A stretch of DNA of 64,000 bases. Source: Eledone cirrhosa (lineage: Eukaryota; Mollusca; Cephalopoda; Octopoda; Eledonidae). Positions 1 to 13,981 of the stretch are shown piece after piece. The notes beneath the pieces were generated by a model. The model was not told the DNA's origin. It did not search any database and was given only the letters and a program-made list of their open reading frames with translations. The translations under genes were made by a program, and so were the position numbers. Location of the stretch: assembly GCA_964016885.1 (NCBI GenBank), contig OZ024742.1:14567622-14631621 (forward strand), in the 5' to 3' direction. Every line of letters begins with the position of its first letter. Position 1 is the stretch's first letter.

Positions 1-2461
1 CATGTGAGAAAAGGATCCATGCAATAGGTGGCCCTCACTATAAATGTCTCCTCCGTGTTTTGTTTCTATTCAGTTAACTGTTGCTAAGACCACATGTGAG
101 AAAAGGATCCATGCAATAGGTGGCCCTCACTATAAATGTCTCCTCCGTGTTTTGTTTCTATTCAGTTAACTGTTGTTAAGACCACATGTGAGAAAAGGAT
201 CCATGCAATAGGTGGCCCTCACTATAAATGTCTCCTCCGTGTTTTGTTTCTATTCAGTTAACTGTTGCTAAGACCACATGTGAGAAAAGGATCCATGCAA
301 TAGGTGGCCCTCACTATAAATGTCTCCTCCATGTTTTGTTTCTATTCAGTTAACTGTTGTTAAGACCACATGTGAGAAAAGGATCCATGCAATAGGTGGC
401 CCTCACTATAAATGTCTCCTCCATGTTTTGTTGTTTCTATTCAGTTAACTGTTGCTAAGACCACATGTGAGAAAAGGATCCATGCAATAGGTGGCCCTGA
501 CTATAAATGTCTCCTCCGTGTTTTGTTTCTATTCAGTTAACTGTTGTTAAGACCACATGTGAGAAAAGGATCCATGCAATAGGTGGCCCTCACTATGTCT
601 CCTCCATATTTTGTTGTTTCTATTCAGTTAACTGTTGCTAAGACCACATGTGAGAAAAGGATCCATGCAATAGGTGGCCCTCACTATAAATGTCTCCTCC
701 GTGTTTTGTTTCTATTCAGTTAACTGTTGTTAAGACCACATGTGAGAAAAGGATCCATGCAATAGGTGGCCCTCACTATGTCTCCTCCGTGTTTTGTTTC
801 TATTCAGTTAACTGTTGCTAAGACCACATGTGAGAAAAGGATCCATGCAATAGGTGGCCCTCACTATGTCTCCTCCGTGTTTTGTTTCTATTCAGTTAAC
901 TGTTGCTAAGACCACATGTGAGAAAAGGATCCATGCAATAGGTGGCCCTGACTATAAATGTCTCCTCCGTGTTTTGTTTCTATTCAGTTAACTGTTGCTA
1001 AGACCACATGTGAGAAAAGGATCCATGCAATAGGTGGCCCTCACTATGTCTCCTCCATGTTTTGTTGTTTCTATTCAGTTAACTGTTGCTAAGACCACAT
1101 GTGAGAAAAGGATCCATGCAATAGGTGGCCCTCACTATAAATGTCTCCTCCGTGTTTTGTTTCTATTCAGTTAACTGTTGTTAAGACCACATGTGAGAAA
1201 AGGATCCATGCAATAGGTGGCCCTCACTATAAATGTCTCCTCCGTGTTTTGTTTCTATTCAGTTAACTGTTGCTAAGACCACATGTGAGAAAAGGATCCA
1301 TGCAATAGGTGGCCCTCACTATAAATGTCTCCTCCATGTTTTGTTTCTATTCAGTTAACTGTTGTTAAGACCACATGTGAGAAAAGGATCCATGCAATAG
1401 GTGGCCCTCACTATAAATGTCTCCTCCGTGTTTTGTTTCTATTCAGTTAACTGTTGCTAAGACCACATGTGAGAAAAGGATCCATGCAATAGGTGGCCCT
1501 CACTATAAATGTCTCCTCCGTGTTTTGTTTCTATTCAGTTAACTGTTGCTAAGACCACATGTGAGAAAAGGATCCATGCAATAGGTGGCCCTCACTATAA
1601 ATGTCTCCTCCGTGTTTTGTTTCTATTCAGTTAACTGTTGCTAAGACCACATGTGAGAAAAGGATCCATGCAATAGGTGGCCCTCACTATAAATGTCTCC
1701 TCCGTGTTTTGTTTCTATTCAGTTAACTGTTGTTAAGACCACATGTGAGAAAAGGATCCATGCAATAGGTGGCCCTCACTATAAATGTCTCCTCCGTGTT
1801 TTGTTTCTATTCAGTTAACTGTTGCTAAGACCACATGTGAGAAAAGGATCCATGCAATAGGTGGCCCTCACTATAAATGTCTCCTCCGTGTTTTGTTTCT
1901 ATTCAGTTAACTGTTGCTAAGACCACATGTGAGAAAAGGATCCATGCAATAGGTGGCCCTCACTATAAATGTCTCCTCCGTGTTTTGTTTCTATTCAGTT
2001 AACTGTTGCTAAGACCACATGTGAGAAAAGGATCCATGCAATACGTGGCCCTCACTATAAATGTCTCCTCCGTGTTTTGTTTCTATTCAGTTAACTGTTG
2101 CTAAGACCACATGTGAGAAAAGGATCCATGCAATAGGTGGCCCTCACTATAAATGTCTCCTCCGTGTTTTGTTTCTATTCAGTTAACTGTTGTTAAGACC
2201 ACATGTGAGAAAAGGATCCATGCAATAGGTGGCCCTCACTATAAATGTCTCCTCCGTGTTTTGTTTCTATTCAGTTAACTGTTGCTAAGACCACATGTGA
2301 GAAAAGGATCCATGCAATAGGTGGCCCTCACTATAAATGTCTCCTCCATGTTTTGTTTCTATTCAGTTAACTGTTGTTAAGACCACATGTGAGAAAAGGA
2401 TCCATGCAATAGGTGGCCCTCACTATAAATGTCTCCTCCATGTTTTGTTGTTTCTATTCAG
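1..2461 (+). repeat. 92-bp tandem array built from an SNX25 exon and its acceptor
   Basis: 27 tandem copies precede the real exon (28 GGATCC-containing units in all, period about 92 bp). Each unit reads: exon-derived sequence from TTAACTGTTG through GGATCCATGCAATAGG to CACTATAAATG, then the intronic tract tctcctcc(g/a)tgttttgtttctattcag. Variants are a 4-bp loss (cactatgtctcc), a 3-bp gain (ttgttgttt), gct versus gtt in the exon part, and GAC instead of CAC in copies near 496 and 946. The gct and gtt forms alternate in places, suggesting a partial dimeric higher-order pattern. 92 is not a multiple of 3 and reading into the next unit meets TAA, so the copies cannot code. The array begins at or before the window edge. 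Confidence 0.95.
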
Positions 2462-2575
2462 TTAACTGTTGCTAAGACCACATGTGAGAAAAGGATCCAT
2501 GCAATAGGTGGCCCTGACTATAAATGTTATGGTGAAGGAAGTGTCAGTGAAGAAGTATCACTGCCAGGTTTTAAA
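2462..2575 (+). CDS. SNX25: SNX25 exon a (PXA end or linker)
   Basis: The acceptor ttctattcag ends at 2461 and the donor gtaagt starts at 2576. The 114 nt give 38 open codons, phase 0 at both ends, with the segment [13 protein letters not shown]. The first ~62 bp, together with the acceptor, are the source of the 92-bp array at 1-2461. This copy differs from nearly all array copies in reading GAC (Asp) where they read CAC, and it alone continues into open coding sequence and a strong donor. Another small exon between this one and 4378 cannot be excluded. Confidence 0.72.
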
Positions 2576-5390
2576 GTAAGTCTATAATATCTCTCTCTTT
2601 TTCTTTCTACCTTTCTTTTACTTCTTTCTTTCTTTATTCCTTCCTTTCCTTCCACCCCCATCTCTTTCCACGTTGAAATAGCCATTCCAACATGTGTGGC
2701 TCCTCCTGTGGCTGGCCAATTCTACTCAAATAGTAGAGAGGTAGTACAAAGGCCAATAACTCTAGAAGTCTTCACTGCTACAGGTTCAATAACAAATCTA
2801 TCAGAATGTGCCTGATACTTCATCAGTTTGAGATCTTCAGCTTGTTGTCACTGGATAACGTATCTTTTTGATTATATTATACTCTTTCAGAATCTGATGT
2901 TAGCATAGTCACAGTAAGCACGAAACCCTTAAAACAAGTAGAAGACTTTAAGTATCTTGGTTCCATCTTGATAAACTTCCAAATATGCAGAGCCCTGGCC
3001 TGAATGCATTTCATAAGCTGGATAACATTTTGGAAATCTGATATACCAAACAAATTTAAAATCAGCCAGTTTATAAGAGCAGTAGAGCCTATCCTTCTCT
3101 ATGGTTCTGAGACTTGGATCTTGCACTCCTGTCTACAGAGCCATTTAGATGGATGTTACACTACCCTTTTGAGAAAGGCTCAAAATATTCCTTGGCAGAT
3201 CCATTCCACACTTAATCAAATAATAATAATAATAATAATAATGAAATATTGTGTACAGTGCTCAGGTGCACTACAACTCATCAAAAAGTGTATGTATATA
3301 CATAGGGTAATGTACAAACATCAGGAAAATGAACAGTGCATGAGTCATGATACACACATGTGTGCATGTGTATGGAAGGGGTACATCAGGTGTAGTTTTG
3401 GCGTATTTCTGGAAGCATGAGTATCTTAAAGGATGCAGTGTCTCGGCAGCTAACAACTGATGCAGGCAGTTTGTTCCATGCTTCAGCAACTCTGAGCGTG
3501 AAAAAATGTCTACGAAAGTCATGGGAGCTGTGCTGTTTTCTGATTTTGTAGGCATGTCCACGTGTGTTAGACACATGGAGATCAAAATATATATGAAAAA
3601 ATATATATGAAAAAATTCCAGAAGTAAATGCATGACTGATTGAACATCCTACAAGGTTTGCTGGTCACTGCTTCTGTGTAAAAGATGAGATGTTTTCAGA
3701 CCTGTTGTTGTGGGAGATCTCCTTCTCTACCAGAAAGCTCAAATACCAGGACACCATAGCAAGAGACACTGAAATTAACAAGGAAAACCTACAAACCTTG
3801 ATGGGGAAACAGAGACCGTTGGTGTGAAGTTGTGCATCACATGTCCATACCATCGCAGTCTTCTCTCCTGCAAACCACAACTTATCCCTCTTATACCCAG
3901 TTTCTCTCTCAACTCATCTTTGCGAATAAGGATAATATTTTTTTTCTCTTTTTCCTTATTCATTTCACTAGCTGTGTATAAATTTAAAATATAAAAAAGG
4001 GTGCATAAAGGAAAAAAAATATGTGACACTATTTACAAAGAAGAGAATAAAAAGTTCTTAGGAATGGAACTAACTGGTTCATTATTGAGAATGTGTTAGT
4101 CAGGCTAGTGAGGCCATTGAGAAGGGTTATAGTAAAAAACTATCACCCTTTTCATGATGGCCTGTAAAAGGAACACTTTATGTAAAGTTATTTTTTAATT
4201 CATTTACAAAATTTGAAATATTTTTTTAATGTTACTAAAAATGGTAGGTTTTTTTTACCAGAAACAGGTTTGTTGATTATTCAACATCTTTTTAATATAT
4301 GTTTTAAGTCTGGAGAGTTGCATCTTTGCACACAGAATCATTCCAAACCAAATATGTTTGTTTTTTACTCCCTACAGGTTTTCTCAGTGAAAACTATCAT
4401 GGACACACCAGAACTAAGGCTTTTCTTTCTGAAGTTTCTTCGTCGAAACAACACCCATGCACTTCTAGAGTAAGTATACATTATCTTAACTATCATTGCT
4501 TTCACTTGTGTTAAGGGTGTTGGACTTATGATCATAATGCTGTGGATTCATTGACTGGGTTGTGTGGTGTGCTCTTGAGCAAAACACTTCATCTCACGTT
4601 GCTCCAGTATACTCAGCTGAAAATGAGTACCAGTAATAGCTGTAGGGGGTTTAACCCTACGATGGACTGGCGTAACTCTGTCACTTCCCGCCATAGAAAC
4701 TGGGATAAGTACCAGACAGATGAACCTCTTAGCTCGAGACAGATTTTAGACTTTTTTTCATTTCACAGCTATGAACTGCTGCATGAGGGAAGATGGACTA
4801 CGAGAAGGATTCTAGCAAGTGGTTATTATTATCGGTAGAGGATCAGACGCCATGCTTTCTAGCATAGTTACGCCCCTTTATGGTCTGAGTTCAAATCCCG
4901 TTGAAGTTAACTTTCTTTGCCTTTCATCTTTACGGGGTCGATAACATAGAGCACCAGTAATGTACTGGGTAATTGCTGGCCTTGTGCCAAATGTAGAAAC
5001 AATTATTATTTTCTCCCCGACAAATCAAATCCACACTATATGCAAATGAACTTCTCCAACAGATGTTTTATATATAGAAAGTATATAAGCTATAGCTGCC
5101 AAATAATCTATTAGGGACATATTTGAACATGTTTCAATGTAACAACGTGAATATTATATAATTTTAATTTTAATATTGTAGGTTTTGGAATGATGTGGAA
5201 GAGTTAAAGCAAATTGCCAAGGTTAGTAAAAATAAAATAAAATAAAATTATATGTCCTACCTATGCTAGCGTGGAAGATGGACATAAAACGATGATGATT
5301 AAATTTGTTTAAATGAAAAAAAAAATTATATTTCTTTGAGACTGAGACAAAGATTGTAAGTTATCTCCCATAGTCTTCTGGTAGGATGTC

Positions 5391-5445
<55 letters not shown>

Positions 5446-8400
5446 TCAAGCGTTAACCTAATATATTCCTTCCGTATACTGTACCGATTGTGCTGTTATT
5501 TCTGTTTACCTTTTATACACACACATACACACATATATATATATATGTATGGTGTGTTTAAACATATAAAAAGTATTATGTATAATCATCACCACCACCA
5601 CCACAATCATCACCACCAGTATCACCACTATCATTACCACCACTATCATCATCATCATCATTTAATACCTGTTATCCCTGCTAGCATGGGTATAGATGAT
5701 ATTGTCATAAAATAGTTCATTTCTGGTGGTAGGTGACTGTCTGTCTGTTTATAACAAAATCAATTATTTTTCTCCAGGATGAACAACGGCAGAAAGCATG
5801 TCAGATCCTACAGCAGTACTTCTCGTCATCAAACAACAGCGTTATTTTGGAAAAGAAGATCATAAAAACAATGGAAGCTTTCGTTCTTGGAGACACAGTA
5901 AGTCTGTTTAGTTTATTTCAGTCATGCCATGGTACGGCAACCTCTCTAGTGTTGGTGACCTACATGATAAGTTGTGATAGGAAGGGCATCCAGCTGTAGA
6001 AAGTTTACCAAAAAGACAGGGTAACCTTTCCTGTGCCACTTTAAAGAGTGTACTGGGTGTATTTTATCATAGCACCAGTACTACCACTTTACAGAGTGTA
6101 CTGGGTGTATTTTATCATAGCACCAGCACTACCACTTTACAGAATGTACTGGGTGTATTTTATCATAGCACCAGCACTACCACTTTACAGAGTGAACTGG
6201 GTGTATTCTATCATAGCACCAGCACTAAAGAGATTATCATATGCATTGCCAAACTGAAGAGTCTTTTCTAGTGAAGAGTTCACTCTCGTGAAGAGTTCTC
6301 TCTACTGAAGAGTTCTCTTTACTGAAGAGTTCTCTTTACTGAAGAGTCTCTCTACTGAAGAGTTCTCTCTACTGAAGAGTTCTCTTTACTGAAGAGTCTC
6401 TCTACTGAAGAGTCTCTCTACTCTACTGAAGAGTTCTCTCTACTGAAGAGTTCTCTCTACTGAAGAGTTCTCTTTACTGAAGAGTTCTCTCTACTGAGGA
6501 GTTCTCTTTACTACTCATGTATACCTATGTCACAACACCTAAACACACTAAAAAAAACAAAACAAAAAGAGACCCTTCTACAGATTATTCCATTCTCCAT
6601 GTTACAGGGCCTGGATGGTTTTGCTGATGGTCAGACCCATATCTACCAACTGTTAGAGAAAGAACACTATTCCTCTTTTATTGTCAGTGATGTTTACCAT
6701 GAATATATATCAGCTCTGGAAACTGAACCAGCCATAAAATCTCCTCTTGGTAAAATGTTTTCTTTGTTCTTTAAACCTTTCATTAACATATTTCTGATGA
6801 AAAACATTGAAGTCCAGTGACTAAATATCTATTTAGCAAAAATCAGTGAAATATCCTGTTTTTTGTTGTGACAGCAAAACATCCACTGTGTGGACTGGGT
6901 ACTTTGTGTCGGGGCAGCAACATGTCCACTTTGCTGCGTGGACTGGGTACTTGGCACAAAAATGACCACCTTACAGTGTGGACTGAGTGCTTGGCATGAA
7001 AATGACCACTGTGGCTTGGATGCTTGGCATGAAAATGACCACTGTACAGTGTGAACTGGGCGCTTTTTGTCATGTCATGTCATCACAACCACTTACTGTG
7101 TGGACTGGGCACTTTTTCTCACAGCACCAAAATGACCTCTTTACAGTGTGGACAGGGTGCTTGGCATAAAAATAACCACTTTCAGTGTGGACTAGGTGCT
7201 TTTTGTTGTGTCACCATCACAACCACTTTACATATATATAATGATTTCACCTTCTCTCTCTTTCTCCTATATAGATGATGGTATTGATGGTAAAGAGAGT
7301 CTTGGTACCTTCGAAGTAGATAAAGATGTCCTTTTCGCTGACCAATCACATTCCATTCAGAAGAAACTTGAAAAATTGGATGAAAAAATTGTCAACAAAA
7401 GCCAAGCTCTTGCCACATTATTGAATTCTACCAAACCTGATGCTAAGGTCAGTCCAATGTCTTTAGACATACACACTTTACCATTGATTTTTTGGTCACA
7501 TATTCCTTGGCTTATATTTGTGTATATACAGTATATATATAACCAATGCTAACATGGGTTATATATGTATAACCCATGTTAAACGATGATGATGATGATG
7601 ATATATACTTGCCAAGATGGCTGACTTAATACACACGTGTTTTTTTTCTTCCCCATTTTTTCTTCATTTTCCCCGTTAATTCCTCATATCATTGTTTACT
7701 TTCTATATATTTTCTATTTCTGACTCCATGATGATGATCTTCTGATCAAGGACTAGTGTCCTAAATGTTAAGACTCTCTTCCTGCTGTTTCAAGCGTTAA
7801 ACTAATATATTTCTTCCATGTACTGTGTTGTTTGTTTTGTTATTCCTGTTTACCTTTTACATACATATATATATATAAGTTCTAGTTTGTGCTCGATATG
7901 TATACCATTTGATTATAAGTTCTCTTTGTAGATAGAAGGATAAAATGATGATAGAAGGATAAAATGATGATATATACACATCTGCTGGCATTGTATGTAT
8001 ATGTATGTTGTCAATGTTTCTTTTATAGTTTAAAAAAGTAGTTGAAGACCTAAAGAAAGAACTGGAAACTCTGCACTGTGAAAAGAACCAATTTGCTGCT
8101 TATGTTCAACGAACCGATTTATGGTGGGAGAACCAAGGCAGATGGAAAGCTCATGTACACAGTGCCGAAGTAAGTTCATAGTATTTATTCCCTTTCATTA
8201 TTATATTTCAAATCACTTTGAAATAATCAAGAATTTGGAATTATTTAGTAATTTAACTAACTTTCTTATTATTTATCTGAGTAACACCATGTCATGTGCA
8301 AATTCCAACCGACTGATTTTACACCCTCCAGTCATGATACCACTTCCAACCTGGCTGCGTATGTCAATCCTGTTTATGTAAATAATGAACAAGAGTGGTG

Positions 8401-9294
8401 ACAATAGGCACCCTTGGCCTAGTCCGACTCCCACGTGTAGGTGTCACGACAAAAAACACACAGTCCACGCTGTAATGTGGCTGTGTAGGTAACATGGTAA
8501 AAAGCTCCCAGTCCAGACTGTAAATGTGGTTGGTGTTAGGAAGGGCATCCAGCCGTAGAAAACCTGCCAGACAGTCCTATACGAGCGAGACACAGTCACC
8601 CAACCAATGTTGCCTCAAATGGGACAACTCCTGTCTAACCCATGCTAGCATGGAAGATGGACGTTAAACGATGATGGTGATGATATCGGGACCTGCTGTA
8701 GAAAGTTGTGCAGGAGTATGGGATTGATAGTCAGCTTCTTGCTGCCCTGATATCTCTATAAACATTTTTTAAATTAATCAATTTATTTATTTTTATTCTA
8801 ATTAATTAATTAATATATTTATTTATATATTTTGTACCAGATTGTTTCTGAAGGAGACAAACTAACTCCTTACTTTGTCATTGTTGTCAATGCTGAAGAT
8901 GGTGAGTCTCTGATTAAAGCTGAAGGTTGGTCCATTTCTAGGACTTTGGCAGATTTTGGGGTTTTACATGAAAAGCTGATCCAGGTAAATATAGAGACTT
9001 ATTCTGAAGTCATACGAGAGAGAGACAGAGAGAGGGGGGTGTAGGGAGGAGTGAGAGAAAGGAAGAGAGGGGGAAGAGTGTGAGGGAGGGAGAGAAGAAA
9101 GAAGGGAAGTGTGTGAGGGAGGGACGGAGAGAGAAAAAGAGGAGGGGGGAAAAGAGGGAGGGAGAGAGGAAAGAAGGAGTGAGTTATATAGAGATGAAAG
9201 GAAGAAATTAGAACAAATAAACAAGATAAAAATGGCTTAAAATGGTTTATGGTTTGTGTTTTATTGTTCAATTAGGTGTAGATAGAGGTAGGAT

Positions 9295-9325
<31 letters not shown>

Positions 9326-12300
9326 GCATACACACACATATATATATATGAGGATTACACCATCTTCACAGACGATTGCCGTCTCTTATTGATTCTGTAT
9401 TGTCATCCCATCCATGTCGATGACTTAAAGGACTTTGTAGAGCAGCTGTAGATCTGCTTGACAAGAGACTGTTACAGTTTGCTTGGGTTATCTATATATC
9501 TAAAACAGAGAATGTCTGTCTGTCTCCCTAAAACTCGAGAACCACCCAACCGATTTTTTTTTCAAACTTTACACATGTAATACTTATGGTTGTGTGAGTG
9601 TTTTGAGCAAAAAATATTTAAAATTTTCAATGTCCTAGGGACCGCATTAGGCACCGATTAGCGATCCCTCTCTCTTTCTTAGGCTGTCTTTTTTTTTTAG
9701 ATAGATACATAGCTATAACATCACGCCCTTATAATATCTGTCTGTATGTCTGACTGTCTGCATTACAACATTATGAAAACATAAAACGCAGAAGTAAATA
9801 TTTTGAAAAACATTGCAACCGAAGGAAAACAGGAAGACGATACTTTGGTTTGTGAAGACGTTCCCTGGCAATGAATGGAAAAAAGCGAAGATAATACATC
9901 AGCAATGAGAACAATATTTGCTCTAGGGTTCTTATATATTTGATATATATTTATCCTTATCGAGCCCTCTTTTGTTGAACTAACACTATATATATATATA
10001 CACACTATATATACATATATATATATATACACACACTATATATACATATATATACACACACAGATAATGAAGTCAATGTTTTCATTATGTCGTAATGCAG
10101 ATAGATACATAGTTATAACATCGCGCACCGGTTAAGGCGGCACCCATGGCTCAGCAATTACATAGTCAACGGTTCGGAGATCACATGCATCACTGACGAG
10201 TTTACTCCTTACTCTACCAGTTAGCCTTAGTGTACTTCGTCCTGCTTTTAGGTCATGCCTCGAAGGAAGAGATACTCCATTGGCCGAAACTGTGAAAGCG
10301 GCAAGAAAATGAACAAGGCGAGCAAACGAATCGTCAGTGGAATCTGCTATTCGACGGTCACAAGGCCGAGGTATTCTGTACTTCTCTGTACTGTTTCAGA
10401 AAGGAAGGCTAAACATGCCAATCTATGTTTAGAATCCCAAGCAACGCTGGGCCATTCTGCTAGTTGTATATAAAGTAGTATGGTATTTAATTCTGGAATT
10501 AAGTCAACAAAAATAACAGCTGACTCATCATCTTTGTTGCTTTTAATTTATTCCTAAAACTGCTGTCTATTTTGTACTGTCGTAGACTTCAAATATACTT
10601 CTTTATATATATTGTACAATTCCCATCTAACCCATGCTAGCGTGGAAGATAGACATTAAACGAGGATGATGATAATGATATATATATATATATATATAGT
10701 AATAATAATAAATTTGAAGACTAAAATCCAAAGAGGGCTCGATAAGGATAAATATATATCAAATATATAAGAACCGTAGAGCAAGTTATTTTAATAATAA
10801 ATATATATATATATATATATATATAAAAAGAAGGAGGCACTTAGTGGTTAGAGTATTGGCCTTGCAATCGAAAGGTTGTGAGTTCAATTCTCAGACTGGG
10901 TGATGTGTTGTTTCCTTGAGCAAGATATTTTATTTCACATTGTTCCAGTTTACTCAGCTGTAGAAATGAGATGATAGGACTGGGGTCCCTATCATTCCAC
11001 TGCAAAGTGGTCGTGTAGGTACCACGGCAACAAAGCACCCAGCACTCACTGTAAAATGAGGTTGGTGTTAGGAAGGGCATCCAGCTGTAGAAATCAAGCC
11101 AGAATCAGTTCCCGTCCCACCCTTGCAAGCAGGGAAAAGCGGACGTAAAAAAATGATGATGATGATGATGAAAGAAGTATCTTTGAAGTCTATGACAATA
11201 CAAATATATATATATATATATATATTTAATACAATAACAGAGATAGCTTTAAGCTAAACTCCGACTGATAACCATCACTCAACAAACATTAGGTTATACG
11301 TTAGTATAAACCTAATTTAAGTGTATTTTGTGGAAAGCCAGTAGTATTATTTTATATGAGATATAATTAGAGTTAAAATATATCTCTCTTTCCAAACTAT
11401 TGTTTCATTATAAGTTTTCTACAAGTTGGGAGAATGTTTCCAGTTTATGTAGAAGCCTAACATATTTTCATGTAAGAAAATATTTAGGTGGGCACTTATA
11501 AATCGTCAGTGGAAGCCCATTAAACTTTGATATAAGAAAAAATTCCTTACCGCAGTTAATTTTCATGTCCGTTAAGTTGTCCCTTCACGCATCGAATGAC
11601 CGCCAAATTTGAAATTCCAGCAGTCTTTTGACTGAGGAAGTATCATAGCGTCACGAAGCGGAAAAGGGAGACAACCACGATTCACGAGAAAAGTAAAATA
11701 ATATACACGTGGGTTAATTAGTTTTTTCAAAAACGTCATCAATCCTGCGTGTTAAGAACTCGATTAATTTAAAAAAAATAAATGTATGTGTGTATTAATT
11801 ACACACGCATATAGATATTTTCTTAGGCTAAAAACAGAGAAGTGATACCTCAAAACCAACCACATCTCATAACTGTAACAAATACGGAAAGTTACGCCTT
11901 AAAAGGCATTTGGGAATGTAAATCTCTGGCCAAATTAAGAGTAAAATATTTAATACACGCGAGTTAATTAGTTATTTCAAAACCAATATTAATTTCGCGT
12001 GTTAAGAACTCAATTAATATAAAAAAATAAATGTATGCATGTAATTATTTACACACGCATATAGATATTTTCTTAAGCTAAAATCAGAGAAGTGATACCC
12101 AAAAAACCCAACAATATCTCATAACAGTAATAAATACGGAAAGGCATGTTTATAAGGTACCTGGAAATAAAAATCTCTGGCCAAATCAAGAGTAAAATAT
12201 TTAATACAATAACAGAGATAGCTTTAAGCTAAACTCCGACTGGTAACCATCTCACTCAACAAACATTAGGTTATACGTTAGTATAAACCTAATTTAAGTG

Positions 12301-13940
12301 TTTGGGGTGCTAACTATATGTATTTTGTGGAAAGCCAGTAGTATTATTTTATATGAGATATAATTAAAGTTAAAATATATCTCTCTTTCCAAACAATTGT
12401 TTCATTATAAGTTTTCTACAAGTTGGGAGAATGTTTCCAGTTTATGTAGAAGCCTAACATATTTTCATGTAAGAAAATATTTAGGTGGGCACTTATAAAT
12501 CGTCAGTGGAAGCCCATTAAACTTTGATATAAGAAAAAATTCCTTACCGCAGTTAATTTTCATGTCCGTTAAGTTGTCCCTTCATGCATTGAATGACCGC
12601 CAAATTTGAAATTCCAGCAGTCTTTTGACTGAGGAAGTATCATAGCGTCACGAAGCGGAAAAGGGAGACAACTACGATTCACGAGAAAAGTAAAATAATA
12701 TACACGTGGGTTAATTAGTTTTTTCAAAAACGTCATCAATCCTGCATGTTAAGAACTCAATTAATTTTAAAAAAATAAATGTATGTGTGTATTAATTACA
12801 CACGCATATAGATATTTTCTTAGGCTAAAAACAGAGAAGTGATACCTCAAAACCAACCACATCTCATATATGTATATATATTTATATACACATAGGTATC
12901 CACTGTAAGTTGTGGGGTCTATTCTGTATGGAGAACTCGATGTAATCCATATGTTGAAAATGTTGTAGGTTAAGATAAATCTCAGAAAACAATAAAACAT
13001 TAAAAGGAAAACAGAGTCATGATATAAGTTAAAACAATGAAATAAGAAATCAAGTCATTAGAGATATACTTCACTGCTTTACGATCGTTTCTAGATGGTG
13101 ATAATACATTGTATCTATACTCAGTTATTGATCTATGTAAGTTTACAAACTATCAGATAGAGAGAATATTTACTTACATGCATATTACCAGCTGTTTTCA
13201 AAAGCAATAATAATTTTATTCAATAATAATTTTACTCAGAATTAGTAGCATGTTAGTATCATGTTCTTATTTGGAGGTAGTTGAAGAACTAACGAATCAA
13301 ATTGTTTTTTTCATATGGGGTTAAGATGAAAAGTAATACACTTTAGTTGAGGTCATGACTCTTTGAAAGGAATGGTTGAAGAGTGTTAGTAGAAATGGCA
13401 TGAAAATCTATTAGGAACGAAGGGGATTGTCAAACTGATAGCTGAATGTATCTTGTATAATGGTGATTAGTGTTGTATTGAGTTTTAAGGTGAATATAAA
13501 TTAATGATATGGGTAGGAAAGATAGTATATTAAAAGATGAAAATTATAATAAGATAATGAGATATAGTAATGCGATAATATACAACTTAACCAACAGAAT
13601 ATAGTACGGTGTGGTAAATTGCACTTAGTATAATATAACATATTATACGCTCTAAAATATTACTAAGTATGTTTATGCATAAACAATCAAACTCAGATAA
13701 GTTGGCATAGTTAAAACACATAAAATTCATAGTCTATAAAGTGTATATATCCACACTATATATAGAGAGAGGTACAGTTATATTGATATCTAATCAAAAT
13801 ATACATACATACAAATAGATGCAAACCTAAATACACATCCACACGCATGCATATAATCATATATATACATATCCATACATATCTATATCCACACATACAC
13901 ATCTATATCCCCATATAAACATATACACATACACACATAC

Positions 13941-13981
<41 letters not shown>

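Noticed and set aside
1..2461. Array as a CRISPR-like repeat-spacer array
   Set aside because: Units are contiguous with no variable spacers, and the setting is an animal gene. The repeat is an exon-acceptor duplication.
5488..5715. His-rich peptide frame near 5.6 kb
   Set aside because: Comes from (CAT/CAC)n simple sequence inside an SNX25 intron.
9763..10032. Minus-strand 89-codon frame inside the Helitron
   Set aside because: Half of it is a TA/CA microsatellite and the rest shows no recognisable domain.
11620..11700. Hammerhead ribozyme at 'gactgaggaagtatcatagc'
   Set aside because: CTGAGGA is present, but stem II does not form before the GAA and the base after GAA does not fit A15.1. 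Left as a weak hint only.
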